Assembly: GCA_964614855.1 (NCBI GenBank)
Contig: CAZTMX010000040.1
Coordinates: 1-18,203 of the forward strand
Length of the DNA: 18,203 nucleotides
Source: CAWJHE01 sp964614855
GTDB lineage: Bacteria > Chloroflexota > Anaerolineae > Anaerolineales > UBA4823
Reading direction: 5' to 3'
Shown: piece by piece, positions 1 to 6,895 of the stretch
How the letters are laid out: every line of letters starts with the position of its first letter
Position numbering within the stretch: the first letter of the stretch is position 1
Notes under the pieces: model-generated
Databases searched by the model: none
Seen by the model: only the letters and a program-made list of their open reading frames with translations
What the model was told of the DNA's origin: nothing
Made by a program: the position numbers and the translations under genes

Positions 1-604
1 GGTAGGGGCGCTCTGGATCATCCCGGCTGACAAATTGCGCCTGTACCGCCGGATCGTGCGGCTTTTCCACAAAAGCCGAAATCTTATAATCCTCTGCGCG
101 CTTGAGCAAGCCGAAGCGTGTGGCATCGATGGCGGCTACCGGCTGTACTGCTACGGTAATATCAGCCTCATGGTTCCAATGGAACTCGGCGAAAGCTGCA
201 TAATCCATGCGGTAGAGATGGTCGCCTGCCAGGATCAACACATACTCGCATTGGGTGGATCTGATTTCCAGCAGCTGCTTGCGCACGGCATCTGCCGTGC
301 CCATGTACCAATCGCTGCTGCGCGGGGTCTGTTCCGCAGCCAGTACCTGTACATAGCCGTTGTGAAAGTTGTCGAAATTGTAGCTTTGGGTGATGTGGCG
401 GTGCAAGGAGACTGAATTGAACTGGGTCAGGATGGCAATTTTTTGGATGCCGGAGTTGATACAATTGCTGATGGGTACATCGATCAAGCGGTATTTCCCT
501 GCAATAGGCACAGCAGGCTTGGAACGCTGCTTGGTGAGGGGGTATAATCTTTTACCAACACCCCCTCCCAAGATCACTGCCAGGATTTGATCCAGGGATG
601 GCAT
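1..604 (-). CDS. glgC: Glucose-1-phosphate adenylyltransferase, N-terminal part (runs off left edge)
   Basis: ADP-glucose pyrophosphorylase, which makes ADP-glucose from glucose-1-phosphate and ATP for glycogen synthesis. Only the first 201 codons are visible; the family is usually about 400-430 residues, so the C-terminal beta-helix half lies outside the window. The nucleotide-binding signature GGGVGKRLYPLT sits at about residues 12-23. It is followed by SKPAVP, GKYRLIDVPISNCINSG and GDHLYRMDY, which are typical of GlgC rather than of RfbA or GalU. The start is ATG at 604, with AGGAG 7 nt upstream and a TATAAT -10 box at 620-625. It diverges from the adenylyltransferase gene at 723. No frameshift is seen in the visible part. 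The family assignment is firm. Confidence 0.93.
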   Translation of the reverse strand, partial: MPSLDQILAVILGGGVGKRLYPLTKQRSKPAVPIAGKYRLIDVPISNCINSGIQKIAILTQFNSVSLHRHITQSYNFDNFHNGYVQVLAAEQTPRSSDWYMGTADAVRKQLLEIRSTQCEYVLILAGDHLYRMDYAAFAEFHWNHEADITVAVQPVAAIDATRFGLLKRAEDYKISAFVEKPHDPAVQAQFVSRDDPERPY

Positions 605-619
605 TTTTCGGCTCCTATG

Positions 620-625
620 ATTATA
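620..625 (-). promoter_or_regulatory. Probable glgC -10 box
   Basis: Read on the minus strand this is a perfect TATAAT, 15 bp before the glgC start codon. No good -35 hexamer lies 16-18 bp upstream (the nearest is ACTATC), so the promoter may be weak or activator-dependent. The call rests on the hexamer and its position. Confidence 0.45.
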
Positions 626-722
626 CAAATATGAATTGGATAGATAGTGTAATTATAGGACATTCAACAAATAAGGGGAAGACATTTAATCAGCTTTTTG
701 TGTTTTCTGCAAAGGAGTGGCC

Positions 723-1631
723 ATGACAGAGACGACAAAAGAGCAAATTGCGCAGGCTTATGAGACACTGCTCCAGAATTTTATCCGCTGGGCAGATGGG
801 CAGGAGGGGGTTCGCTCCGCCATGGTGATCGGCTCGCGGGCGCGCCGTGATCATCCTGCAGATGAATTCTCAGATTTGGATTTAAGCATTTTTGTCGAAG
901 ACCCCGCTCTTTACCTGGGGACGACAGAGTGGCTGGATCAGATCGGCGAGCCGTGGCTGAGCTTTATCGAGCCCACCGGGGACCGCCGGCACTGGGAGCG
1001 CAGGTGTCTTTTCGCAGGCGGGTTGGATGTGGATTTTGCCTTTGTGCCGGCAAAGGTGGTGTCAGAGATGATCGCTACGGGCGTCCCGCCGGAGGTAAGC
1101 GACGTCTTCCGGCGCGGTTTCCGCATTTTATTCGATAAAGACAACCTGCTTTCGCAGATCGATTTCCATGCGCCGGGCGTGAGCCAGGCCCTCCAGGTGG
1201 AAGAGGCTGCTTTTCTGGCGGTGGTGAATGATTTCTGGTACCACAGCGTGTGGACCGCTAAACACTTACGCCGGGGTGAACTATGGTGGTCGAAGAATTG
1301 CTGCGATGGGCACCTGAAGGAGCTACTACGCCGGATGTTGGAATGGCATGCGCATTCCGGGGCGGATGTGCAGAAGGACACCTGGCTGAGAGGCCGTTTT
1401 TTGGAGGAGTGGGCTGACCCGCGTGCGGTGCATGCCCTGAAATCCACCTTTGCACATTATGATCTGGATGATATCTGGCGGGCGCTGTTTGCCACCATGG
1501 ATTTGTTCGGCTGGCTTTCTCGCGAAACGGCTGAACTAAACGGGTTCGGCTACCCGGAAGAAGGTTCGACGAGCGCAATTGCCTTTGTGGAGGGGCTGTG
1601 CAACAGACCGGCGAGACGGCAGGCGGAATAA
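723..1631 (+). CDS. ANT(6)-like aminoglycoside 6-adenylyltransferase family protein
   Basis: Streptomycin-adenylyltransferase-type nucleotidyltransferase (AadE/AadK relatives, PF04439-like), 302 residues, close to the usual length of about 285-300. The Pol-beta-type active site is visible as GSRAR at residues 37-41, then SDLDLSIF with Asp51 and Asp53, and a third acidic strand LDVDFAF with Asp102/Asp104. These residues would bind Mg-ATP for transfer of AMP to an aminoglycoside. The C-terminal half is helical, as in the family. ATG at 723 is preferred over GTG at 717 because AAAGGAG (711-717) would overlap the GTG but lies 5 nt before the ATG. The gene stands alone between glgC and a convergent tRNA. 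Base composition resembles its neighbours and no mobile element is near, which suggests a resident chromosomal homologue. Its substrate cannot be read from sequence. Confidence 0.85.
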   Translation: MTETTKEQIAQAYETLLQNFIRWADGQEGVRSAMVIGSRARRDHPADEFSDLDLSIFVEDPALYLGTTEWLDQIGEPWLSFIEPTGDRRHWERRCLFAGGLDVDFAFVPAKVVSEMIATGVPPEVSDVFRRGFRILFDKDNLLSQIDFHAPGVSQALQVEEAAFLAVVNDFWYHSVWTAKHLRRGELWWSKNCCDGHLKELLRRMLEWHAHSGADVQKDTWLRGRFLEEWADPRAVHALKSTFAHYDLDDIWRALFATMDLFGWLSRETAELNGFGYPEEGSTSAIAFVEGLCNRPARRQAE

Positions 1632-1636
1632 TTTAT

Positions 1637-1670
1637 AAAAAAAAAGTTGGCCAGGTCGCCAACTTTTTTA
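1637..1670. terminator. Bidirectional intrinsic terminator
   Basis: Hairpin with stem GTTGGC (1646-1651) and GCCAAC (1658-1663) around a 6-nt loop. It is flanked by a run of nine A (1637-1645) and six T (1664-1669). It therefore works as a Rho-independent terminator in both directions and separates the convergent adenylyltransferase gene and tRNA-Leu. Confidence 0.85.
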
Positions 1671-1752
1671 TGCCGAAGGTGGGAGTCGAACCCACACTCC
1701 TCACGGAACACGAGTTTGAGTCGTGCGCGTCTGCCAGTTCCGCCACTCCGGC
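1671..1752 (-). tRNA. tRNA-Leu, anticodon CAA (reads UUG)
   Basis: Class II tRNA of 82 nt. The acceptor stem pairs GCCGGAG (complement of 1746-1752) with CTTCGGC, with one G-T wobble, and has discriminator A at 1671. The anticodon stem CACGA/TCGTG encloses loop CTCAAAC, so the anticodon CAA lies at 1716-1718. The variable arm is long, as expected for Leu, and the T arm reads GTGGG-TTCGACT-CCCAC. CCA is not encoded; the next transcribed bases run into the terminator. All expected arms are present, so the gene looks functional. Confidence 0.95.
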
Positions 1753-1774
1753 CGGCTTCTTTATTGCGAGGGAT

Positions 1775-1803
1775 AGTATATCGAAGTATGCACGGCAGGT
1801 CAA
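1775..1803 (-). promoter_or_regulatory. Promoter of tRNA-Leu
   Basis: On the minus strand: TTGACC (1798-1803), a 17-bp spacer, then TATACT (1775-1780). The -10 box is 22 bp before the tRNA 5' end. Both hexamers are close to the sigma-70 consensus with optimal spacing. Confidence 0.7.
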
Positions 1804-1849
1804 GGATAAGAAGCCTCTGAATTTTAATGGGCTGACGCCTTACCTATGA

Positions 1850-1855
1850 TAGAAT
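1850..1855 (+). promoter_or_regulatory. Candidate -10 box just upstream of ychF-like gene
   Basis: TAGAAT ends 8 nt before the ATG at 1864. That would put the transcription start within about 2 nt of the start codon. No Shine-Dalgarno sequence is present upstream of this ATG or of the one at 1846. A convincing -35 is not visible at 16-18 bp, so this is tentative. Confidence 0.35.
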
Positions 1856-1863
1856 ATCCGCTT

Positions 1864-2934
1864 ATGCGATTAGGAATTATTGGATTACCCCAATCTGGCA
1901 AGACCACTGTATTTAATGCGCTCACCCGGGGCGACCAGCCTATCACTGTCAGCGGTGGGCGCTTTGATGTGCACACCGCAGTGGTAGATGTCCCCGATGA
2001 GCGTGTCGACCGGCTTTCGCAGATGTTTGAGCCTGGCAAAACCACCTATGCCAAGGTCACTTATGCCGATATCGCCGGGCTAGAAGGCAGCGCCAGCAAA
2101 AATGGCTTGTCCGGCCCTTTGCTTAACCAACTGACCCAGATGGATGGTTTTGTGCACGTGGTGCGCTGTTTTGAAAATTACAGCGTACCCCACCCCCAGG
2201 GCAGTGTGGACCCACGGCGCGATATTGCCGCCATGGACGGCGATCTGCTGCTCAATGATATGATTGCGGTCGAGCGCAAGCTGGAACGCCTGGCGGAAGA
2301 GCGAAAAAAGGGCGCCGGGCGGGAAAAAGCCGTGGTGGAGCGTGAAATTCTCCTGTTTGAACGCTTGAAAGCAGCCCTGGCGGAAGATACCCCCCTGCGC
2401 GCGCTTGAACTTTCTCCGGAAGAGGAAAAATCGCTATCAGGCTTTGGCCTGCTCACCCGCAAACCGGTACTGGTGTTGCTCAACCTTTCCGATGCCCAGG
2501 TGGCGCCGGATATTGCCTATTCTCACCGGCGCAGCGCGCTGGCGCCTCTGCAGGGCAAGCTCGAAATGGAGCTGGCTCAGCTGCCGCCCGAAGACGCCGA
2601 GATCTTCCTGGCGGAGTACCAGATCGAAACCCTGGGGTTGTACCGGGTGATTAGCCTGTCTTATGATTTGCTGGGTCTGATGTCCTTCTTTACGGTGGGG
2701 AAAGATGAAGTGCGCGCCTGGACGGTCCAGCGCGGCGCCCTGGCGCCGGAAGCAGCAGGCGCCATTCATTCGGACCTGCAAAAGGGATTTATCCGCGCCG
2801 AGGTTGTGGCTTACAACGATTTGATCACCCTGGGCGGGCTGGCGGAAGCGCGAGCAAAAGGAAAGCTGCGCCTGGAAGGCAAGGAGTATGTGGTGCAGGA
2901 TGGAGAAATCCTGAATATCCGTTTCAACCTTTGA
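1864..2934 (+). CDS. ychF: YchF/Obg-family P-loop NTPase with C-terminal TGS-like domain
   Basis: Ribosome-associated NTPase of the YchF (OLA1) type, 356 residues, near the family's usual 360. The N-terminal G domain has the P-loop GLPQSGKTT at residues 7-15 and the G3-like DIAGLEGSA. A coiled-coil insertion follows (ERKLERLAEERKKG region), and the G4-position motif is NLSD (207-210). The C-terminus carries the YchF hallmark: RAWTVQRG, EAAGAIHSDLQKGFIRAEV, then EGKEYVVQDGEILNIRFNL. ATG at 1864 is chosen over ATG at 1846 because family members begin directly with the MRLGIIG strand. The NLSD motif matches neither GTPase NKxD nor the NxxE usually linked to ATP preference in YchF, so nucleotide specificity is open. 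The M3 peptidase gene begins 28 bp downstream and is probably co-transcribed. Confidence 0.88.
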   Translation: MRLGIIGLPQSGKTTVFNALTRGDQPITVSGGRFDVHTAVVDVPDERVDRLSQMFEPGKTTYAKVTYADIAGLEGSASKNGLSGPLLNQLTQMDGFVHVVRCFENYSVPHPQGSVDPRRDIAAMDGDLLLNDMIAVERKLERLAEERKKGAGREKAVVEREILLFERLKAALAEDTPLRALELSPEEEKSLSGFGLLTRKPVLVLLNLSDAQVAPDIAYSHRRSALAPLQGKLEMELAQLPPEDAEIFLAEYQIETLGLYRVISLSYDLLGLMSFFTVGKDEVRAWTVQRGALAPEAAGAIHSDLQKGFIRAEVVAYNDLITLGGLAEARAKGKLRLEGKEYVVQDGEILNIRFNL

Positions 2935-2962
2935 GAGAAACCAGAAGAATAGAGGGAGTAAG

Positions 2963-4732
2963 ATGAGCGTACTGTACGATCAGAAACAATGGAGCCTGGC
3001 TGACCTTTTTGATTCACACGAAGGGGCGGCGATGCAAGCTGCTTTTGCCGAGCTGGAAGCAGACGTGACAGCCTTTGAAGCGCTGCGATCCCAGCTTGTT
3101 CCAGATATATCCAGTGAAAACTTCCTGGAGATCATCCAGCAATATGAAAAAATCAACCGCCAGGGATATCGCATTGGCGGTTTTGCGGAATTGTGGTTTG
3201 CCACCAATACCCAGGATCAAAATGCACTGGCGTTCCTGGCACGCGTCCAGCAATTCGCTGCCGAGTTGGAAAACCGCACCCTGTTCTTCAGCCTGTGGTG
3301 GAAGGATCTGCAAGAAGATCAAGCAGCGCGCCTGATGCAGGGCGCCGGCGATTATCGCTACTGGTTGGAAGAAATGCGGCATTTTAAACCGCACACCCTG
3401 TCCGAGCCGGAAGAGAAGGTCATCAATACCAAAAACACCACCGGCGTCCAGGCTTTTAGCACCCTGTATGACGCCATCACCAACCGCTACACCTTCAAAA
3501 TCAACGTGGACGGCGAAGACAAAGAGCTGACGCGCGGCGAGCTGATGGTGTATGCCCGCCATCACCGTGCCGATCTGCGCGCCCAGGCGTACCAGGAACT
3601 GTACCGGGTTTACGGACAGGATGGCCCGATTTTGGGGCAGATATACCAGACTTTGGTGCGGGACTGGCGCAACGAGCAGATCAACATGCGCCGCTTCTCG
3701 ACCCCCATCTCGGTACGAAACCTGGTGAATGATATCCCGGACGCGGTGGTGAACACCCTGCTGGATGTGGCTGAGCGTAATGCCGCGGTATTTCAACGCT
3801 ATTTTCGTTTGAAAGCGCGCCTGCTGGGGATGGAGCGCTTGCGGCGTTATGATGTCTACGCTCCCATTGCCCGGTCGGACAAATCCTTTGCCTTCAACCA
3901 GGCGGCAGATATGGTGCTGGATTCTTTTGGTAAGTTCGAACCCCGCCTGGCAGAACTGGCGCAGCGCGTATTTGACAATGATCACCTGGACAGCGAGGTC
4001 CGTAAAGGCAAACAGGGCGGGGCTTTTTGCGCCACCCTTACGCCGGACCTAACCCCCTGGGTGCTGGTGAACTACCAGGGTCGGGCGGATGATGTAGCCA
4101 CTCTGGCGCACGAGCTGGGTCACGCCATCCACAGCATGCTGGCAGATCACCACAGCCTGTTCACCCAGCATGCCTGCCTGCCCCTGGCGGAGACGGCCTC
4201 CACCTTTGGTGAGATGATGCTGGTGGACCGATTGCTGGCAGAAGAAAAGGATGAGAGCGTACGCAGGGATCTGCTTTTCCGCCAGGTGGATGACTCCTAC
4301 GCTACGATCATGCGCCAGTCATTCTTTGCCCTGTTTGAGCGCCAGGCACATGAGATGGTTGTGAAAGGCGCATCGGTGGATGAGCTGGCTGCGGCATACC
4401 TGGAGAACTTGAAGAAGCAGTTTGGCGATGCAGTGGATGTTAGCGATGAATTCCGCTGGGAATGGGTATCTATTCCCCATATTTATCATACGCCTTTCTA
4501 TGTTTATGCCTATGCCTTTGGTCAATTGCTGGTCTTATCGCTTTACCAGCAATTTAAGGCGGAAGGCGAAGCCTTCAAACCCAGGTATCTGAAGATCCTG
4601 GCTGCCGGCGGCTCACAGGCGCCTGTGAGCGTGCTTTCGGAGGCGGGCATCGATGTTTACAGCGACGCCTTCTGGCAGGGCGGTTTCGATGTGATCAGCA
4701 ATATGGTGGAGCAACTGGAGAAGCTGCCGTAA
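2963..4732 (+). CDS. M3 family oligoendopeptidase (PepF-like)
   Basis: Cytoplasmic zinc metallopeptidase that degrades short peptides, 589 residues as typical of M3B oligoendopeptidases. The zinc motif HELGH is at residues 383-387 and the third ligand is probably Glu410 in LAETASTFGE. The C-terminal signature HIYHTPFYVYAYAFGQ, which contributes substrate-binding His and Tyr residues, is present. No signal peptide is visible. The start is ATG at 2963 with GAGGGAG just upstream. It follows the YchF-like gene by 28 bp on the same strand. Intact. Confidence 0.93.
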   Translation: MSVLYDQKQWSLADLFDSHEGAAMQAAFAELEADVTAFEALRSQLVPDISSENFLEIIQQYEKINRQGYRIGGFAELWFATNTQDQNALAFLARVQQFAAELENRTLFFSLWWKDLQEDQAARLMQGAGDYRYWLEEMRHFKPHTLSEPEEKVINTKNTTGVQAFSTLYDAITNRYTFKINVDGEDKELTRGELMVYARHHRADLRAQAYQELYRVYGQDGPILGQIYQTLVRDWRNEQINMRRFSTPISVRNLVNDIPDAVVNTLLDVAERNAAVFQRYFRLKARLLGMERLRRYDVYAPIARSDKSFAFNQAADMVLDSFGKFEPRLAELAQRVFDNDHLDSEVRKGKQGGAFCATLTPDLTPWVLVNYQGRADDVATLAHELGHAIHSMLADHHSLFTQHACLPLAETASTFGEMMLVDRLLAEEKDESVRRDLLFRQVDDSYATIMRQSFFALFERQAHEMVVKGASVDELAAAYLENLKKQFGDAVDVSDEFRWEWVSIPHIYHTPFYVYAYAFGQLLVLSLYQQFKAEGEAFKPRYLKILAAGGSQAPVSVLSEAGIDVYSDAFWQGGFDVISNMVEQLEKLP

Positions 4733-4759
4733 GCTGGATGTGGCGCCAGGCTTGCAGGG

Positions 4760-4789
4760 TTGCTAATGAGCATCAGAAGTTCGTAGTAT
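4760..4789 (+). promoter_or_regulatory. Possible promoter of the DhaL-like gene
   Basis: TTGCTA (4760-4765), 18-bp spacer, TAGTAT (4784-4789), 35 bp before the TTG start at 4825. The match is moderate. This 92-bp gap shows nothing else. Confidence 0.3.
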
Positions 4790-4824
4790 TCCTATTCGTG
4801 TAAGGTAGCCGCGGAGAACAAAGT

Positions 4825-5472
4825 TTGGAAAATACGCTGGCGAAATCGATCTTTCAGGCAGTGAGCCTGGTTTTAGCACAAAACCAGGCTCTTTTCAATG
4901 CGCTGGATGAGACGAACCACAACCACGGCGATCACATGGTGGAAATCTCTGCCGCAGCGCTTCTGGCTGCGGAGGAGAACCCACTGGCAGAGCTACCCGA
5001 ACAGATGGGGCTTGCTGGGCGGAAATTGCAGCAGCTCAACAACAATGGTTCTGCGCCTGTGTATGCCGACGGGTTGATCTGCTTCTCGCATGCGCTGGCG
5101 CATAAGGGGATCAGCCAGGACGAACTGACCGGTTATGTGCAAAACATGCTGGCGGATGATCAGGAGATGCGGGAAAAAGAAGCCAGCCCCAGGAGCGGCG
5201 AGGTGCTAAAAGCGCTCGTCCAGGGCCTGGCAGACTGGAACCGGCCTGCGGCGCAGCGGTCGTCGAGCGGGGGGAGGATGGATCTGGGCGCCCTGTTTGA
5301 ATTGGGGATGGCTTATCTGCAGGCAAAACAGCGCGGCGGGACGCGGGTGGAAATCCTGGCGGATGCAGCCGTATCCGCCAGTCCATTAAATGATGCACCT
5401 TACCGTTACCAGTCCGGCAAGCTGGTAGTCCAGGCGATCTTGCAGACACTGGCAGATATGCCAGCCCGTTGA
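4825..5472 (+). CDS. Degenerate DhaL/DAK2-like protein, function unknown
   Basis: 215-residue soluble protein with no confident family assignment. Its length and layout resemble the DhaL (DAK2) nucleotide-binding subunit of dihydroxyacetone kinases: an N-terminal helix, then NALDETNHNHGDHMVE where DhaL has a GDGDHG Mg-ADP motif, a central YADGLICFSHAL helix, a GEVLKALVQGL helix, and a C-terminal SGKLVVQAILQTL helix. Only HGDH of the metal motif survives, so kinase chemistry is doubtful and a repurposed or regulatory fold is more likely. The start is TTG at 4825 with GGAG (4813-4816) 8 nt upstream. The 3' end is tandemly duplicated beyond the stop (see the repeat at 5394-5549). It converges on ssb. 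The DhaL link is inference from pattern, not from a search. Confidence 0.6.
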   Translation: MENTLAKSIFQAVSLVLAQNQALFNALDETNHNHGDHMVEISAAALLAAEENPLAELPEQMGLAGRKLQQLNNNGSAPVYADGLICFSHALAHKGISQDELTGYVQNMLADDQEMREKEASPRSGEVLKALVQGLADWNRPAAQRSSSGGRMDLGALFELGMAYLQAKQRGGTRVEILADAAVSASPLNDAPYRYQSGKLVVQAILQTLADMPAR

Positions 5473-5549
5473 ACGCTGCACCTCACCGTTACCAATCCCT
5501 TAAGCTGGTAGTCCAGGCGATCTTACAGACACTGGCAGATATGCCAGCC
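5394..5549 (+). repeat. Tandem duplication of the 3' end of the DhaL-like gene
   Basis: Two 73-bp copies (5394-5466 and 5477-5549) are offset by 83 bp and match at 67 of 73 positions with no indel. The first encodes the last residues of the upstream protein before its TGA. The second stays open in another frame and encodes nearly the same peptide, then ends at TAA 5565-5567. Two of its altered codons are synonymous. It lacks its own good start. Confidence 0.9.
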
Positions 5550-5602
5550 GGCGCCGGACAGGGATAAGGCTCTCTAGACGGAAACGCTAACCTGGAGCGG
5601 TA

Positions 5603-5986
5603 TTAGAAGGGGAACTCCTCGTCATCCGCGACGGGAACAACCGGCTCTTCCTCGTCTGGTTTGCGCTCCAGCATTTGCATTTGGGAAAGCACCACCTTGG
5701 TAAAGTAGCGTTTCTCGCCGCCCTGCTCGTATTGGTCGGTTTGCAACCGGCCTTCCAGGTAAACCAGCCTGCCTTTGTTGAGATATTGCTGGCAAATCTC
5801 GCCGAGACGGCCCCAGGCTTCGATATTAAACCAATCGGTTGCATCTTTCCATTCGCCTTCGGCGGTGCGCCAGCGGCGGTCGACCGCCAGGCTGAACGAA
5901 GTCACCTTTTTGCCGGTGGGGGTGAAGCGGGTCTCCGGGTCCTTACCCAGGCGTCCAATCAATTGAACACGATTGAGGGATGGCAT
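5603..5986 (-). CDS. ssb: Single-stranded DNA-binding protein
   Basis: OB-fold SSB that coats ssDNA in replication, repair and recombination, 127 residues. The N-terminus MPSLNRVQLIGRLGKDPETR and the core motifs FSLAVDR, TDWFNIEAWG, and the GRLVYLEGRLQTDQYE stretch are classical. After residue about 110 comes a short acidic linker ending DDEEFPF, the conserved tip that recruits partner proteins. The linker is short compared with many SSBs. ATG at 5986 is chosen because AGGAG lies 7 nt upstream and the protein then begins like the family; an upstream in-frame extension to 6061 would swallow the promoter. It is not clustered with rpsF/rpsR here. Confidence 0.95.
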   Translation of the reverse strand: MPSLNRVQLIGRLGKDPETRFTPTGKKVTSFSLAVDRRWRTAEGEWKDATDWFNIEAWGRLGEICQQYLNKGRLVYLEGRLQTDQYEQGGEKRYFTKVVLSQMQMLERKPDEEEPVVPVADDEEFPF

Positions 5987-6033
5987 GGTCTGCTCCTGTT
6001 GATGTAGAAGAATGTTTTCGGATCGATAAATAT

Positions 6034-6061
6034 AGTGTAGCCCGACCTGGGAGAGTGTCAA
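6034..6061 (-). promoter_or_regulatory. Promoter of ssb
   Basis: Minus strand: a perfect TTGACA (6056-6061), 16-bp spacer, TACACT (6034-6039), about 48 bp before the ssb ATG. Confidence 0.65.
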
Positions 6062-6163
6062 GAGGGGTGTTTAATGAAAATGCTGGCAGCCAAGGGCCTC
6101 TATGAAAAAATGTTGCCAGAACATCCAATCGCTGGTATGCTAAAATAAATATATTATCGTTGA

Positions 6164-6191
6164 TTGCAGGTCTGTAGAATATTTGTATAAA
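6164..6191 (+). promoter_or_regulatory. Promoter of the dNK-nucleotidyltransferase pair
   Basis: TTGCAG (6164-6169), 16-bp spacer, TATAAA (6186-6191) in an AT-rich stretch, 44 bp before the ATG at 6236. The rest of the 249-bp ssb/dNK divergent gap holds only this and the ssb promoter. Confidence 0.5.
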
Positions 6192-6235
6192 AACCACTAA
6201 ATACAAAATATATTGCATATATTTGGAGAAACGTA

Positions 6236-6892
6236 ATGTATATTGCTATCGAGGGTGTAATCGGCGTCGGAAAGACCACCCTGGCGCGCTTGCTGCAGGT
6301 CCCCTTCTCTTCTGGACTGCTGTTGGAGGTGTTTGAAGAAAACCCCTTCCTTTCCGATTTTTACGCCGACCGCAAGCGTTACGCTTTTCAAACCCAAATC
6401 TTCTTTCTGCTCAGCCGCTACCACCAGCAAAGGCGTACAGTGGCGGATTTGCTCGCCGGGAACGGCAGCCTGGTAGCCGACTACACCTTTGAAAAAGACG
6501 CCCTGTTTGCCCAGATCAACCTGGCTGGCGATGAACTGGAGATGTATTACCGGGTGCACGAGGCGCTGGCGGAAAAGATCATCCCGCCCGACCTGATCGT
6601 TTATCTGCGCGCCGACACCGGTACCTTGATGCGCCGCATTGCTTTTCGCGACCGGCCTTACGAACGCAACATGGATCGCGGTTATATCGAAGAACTCAAC
6701 CAGGCTTATGATGCCTTTTTCTCAGACCAGCACCACCGCCGCTCGCCGGTGTTGGTGCTGGATACCAACGACCTGGATTATGTCAACGACTCTGTTGCGC
6801 TGCGTTTTGTCGAGAACCGTATCCGCCAGGCATTAAAATTACCCCCATTTCAAACGGAGCTTCCACTCGATATGTTGGGCGAGACGAGGTAG
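6236..6892 (+). CDS. Deoxynucleoside kinase (deoxyadenosine/deoxyguanosine kinase type)
   Basis: Phosphorylates deoxynucleosides to dNMPs in nucleotide salvage, 218 residues as usual for bacterial dAK/dGK. The P-loop GVIGVGKTT is at residues 7-15. The substrate-site segment is DYTFEKDALFA, the Asp-containing counterpart of the ERS region. The Arg-rich lid RRIAFRDRPYERNM binds phosphate, and a YDAFF segment follows. ATG at 6236 has GGAG 7 nt upstream. The next gene begins 3 bp after the stop, so the two are translationally coupled. Base specificity cannot be determined by eye. Confidence 0.9.
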   Translation: MYIAIEGVIGVGKTTLARLLQVPFSSGLLLEVFEENPFLSDFYADRKRYAFQTQIFFLLSRYHQQRRTVADLLAGNGSLVADYTFEKDALFAQINLAGDELEMYYRVHEALAEKIIPPDLIVYLRADTGTLMRRIAFRDRPYERNMDRGYIEELNQAYDAFFSDQHHRRSPVLVLDTNDLDYVNDSVALRFVENRIRQALKLPPFQTELPLDMLGETR

Positions 6893-6895
6893 CCT

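Noticed and set aside
723..1631. An acquired antibiotic-resistance island
   Set aside because: No transposase, integron or IS sequence is nearby, and base composition matches the neighbours; a resident chromosomal homologue is more likely.
3014..3985. A 323-codon open frame antisense to the M3 peptidase
   Set aside because: No motif or plausible start; shadow of the conserved M3 sequence.
5469..5567. A separate small gene over the second copy of the duplicated segment, starting at TTG 5469
   Set aside because: It has no ribosome binding site and its start overlaps the previous stop; better explained as a duplicated 3' end.
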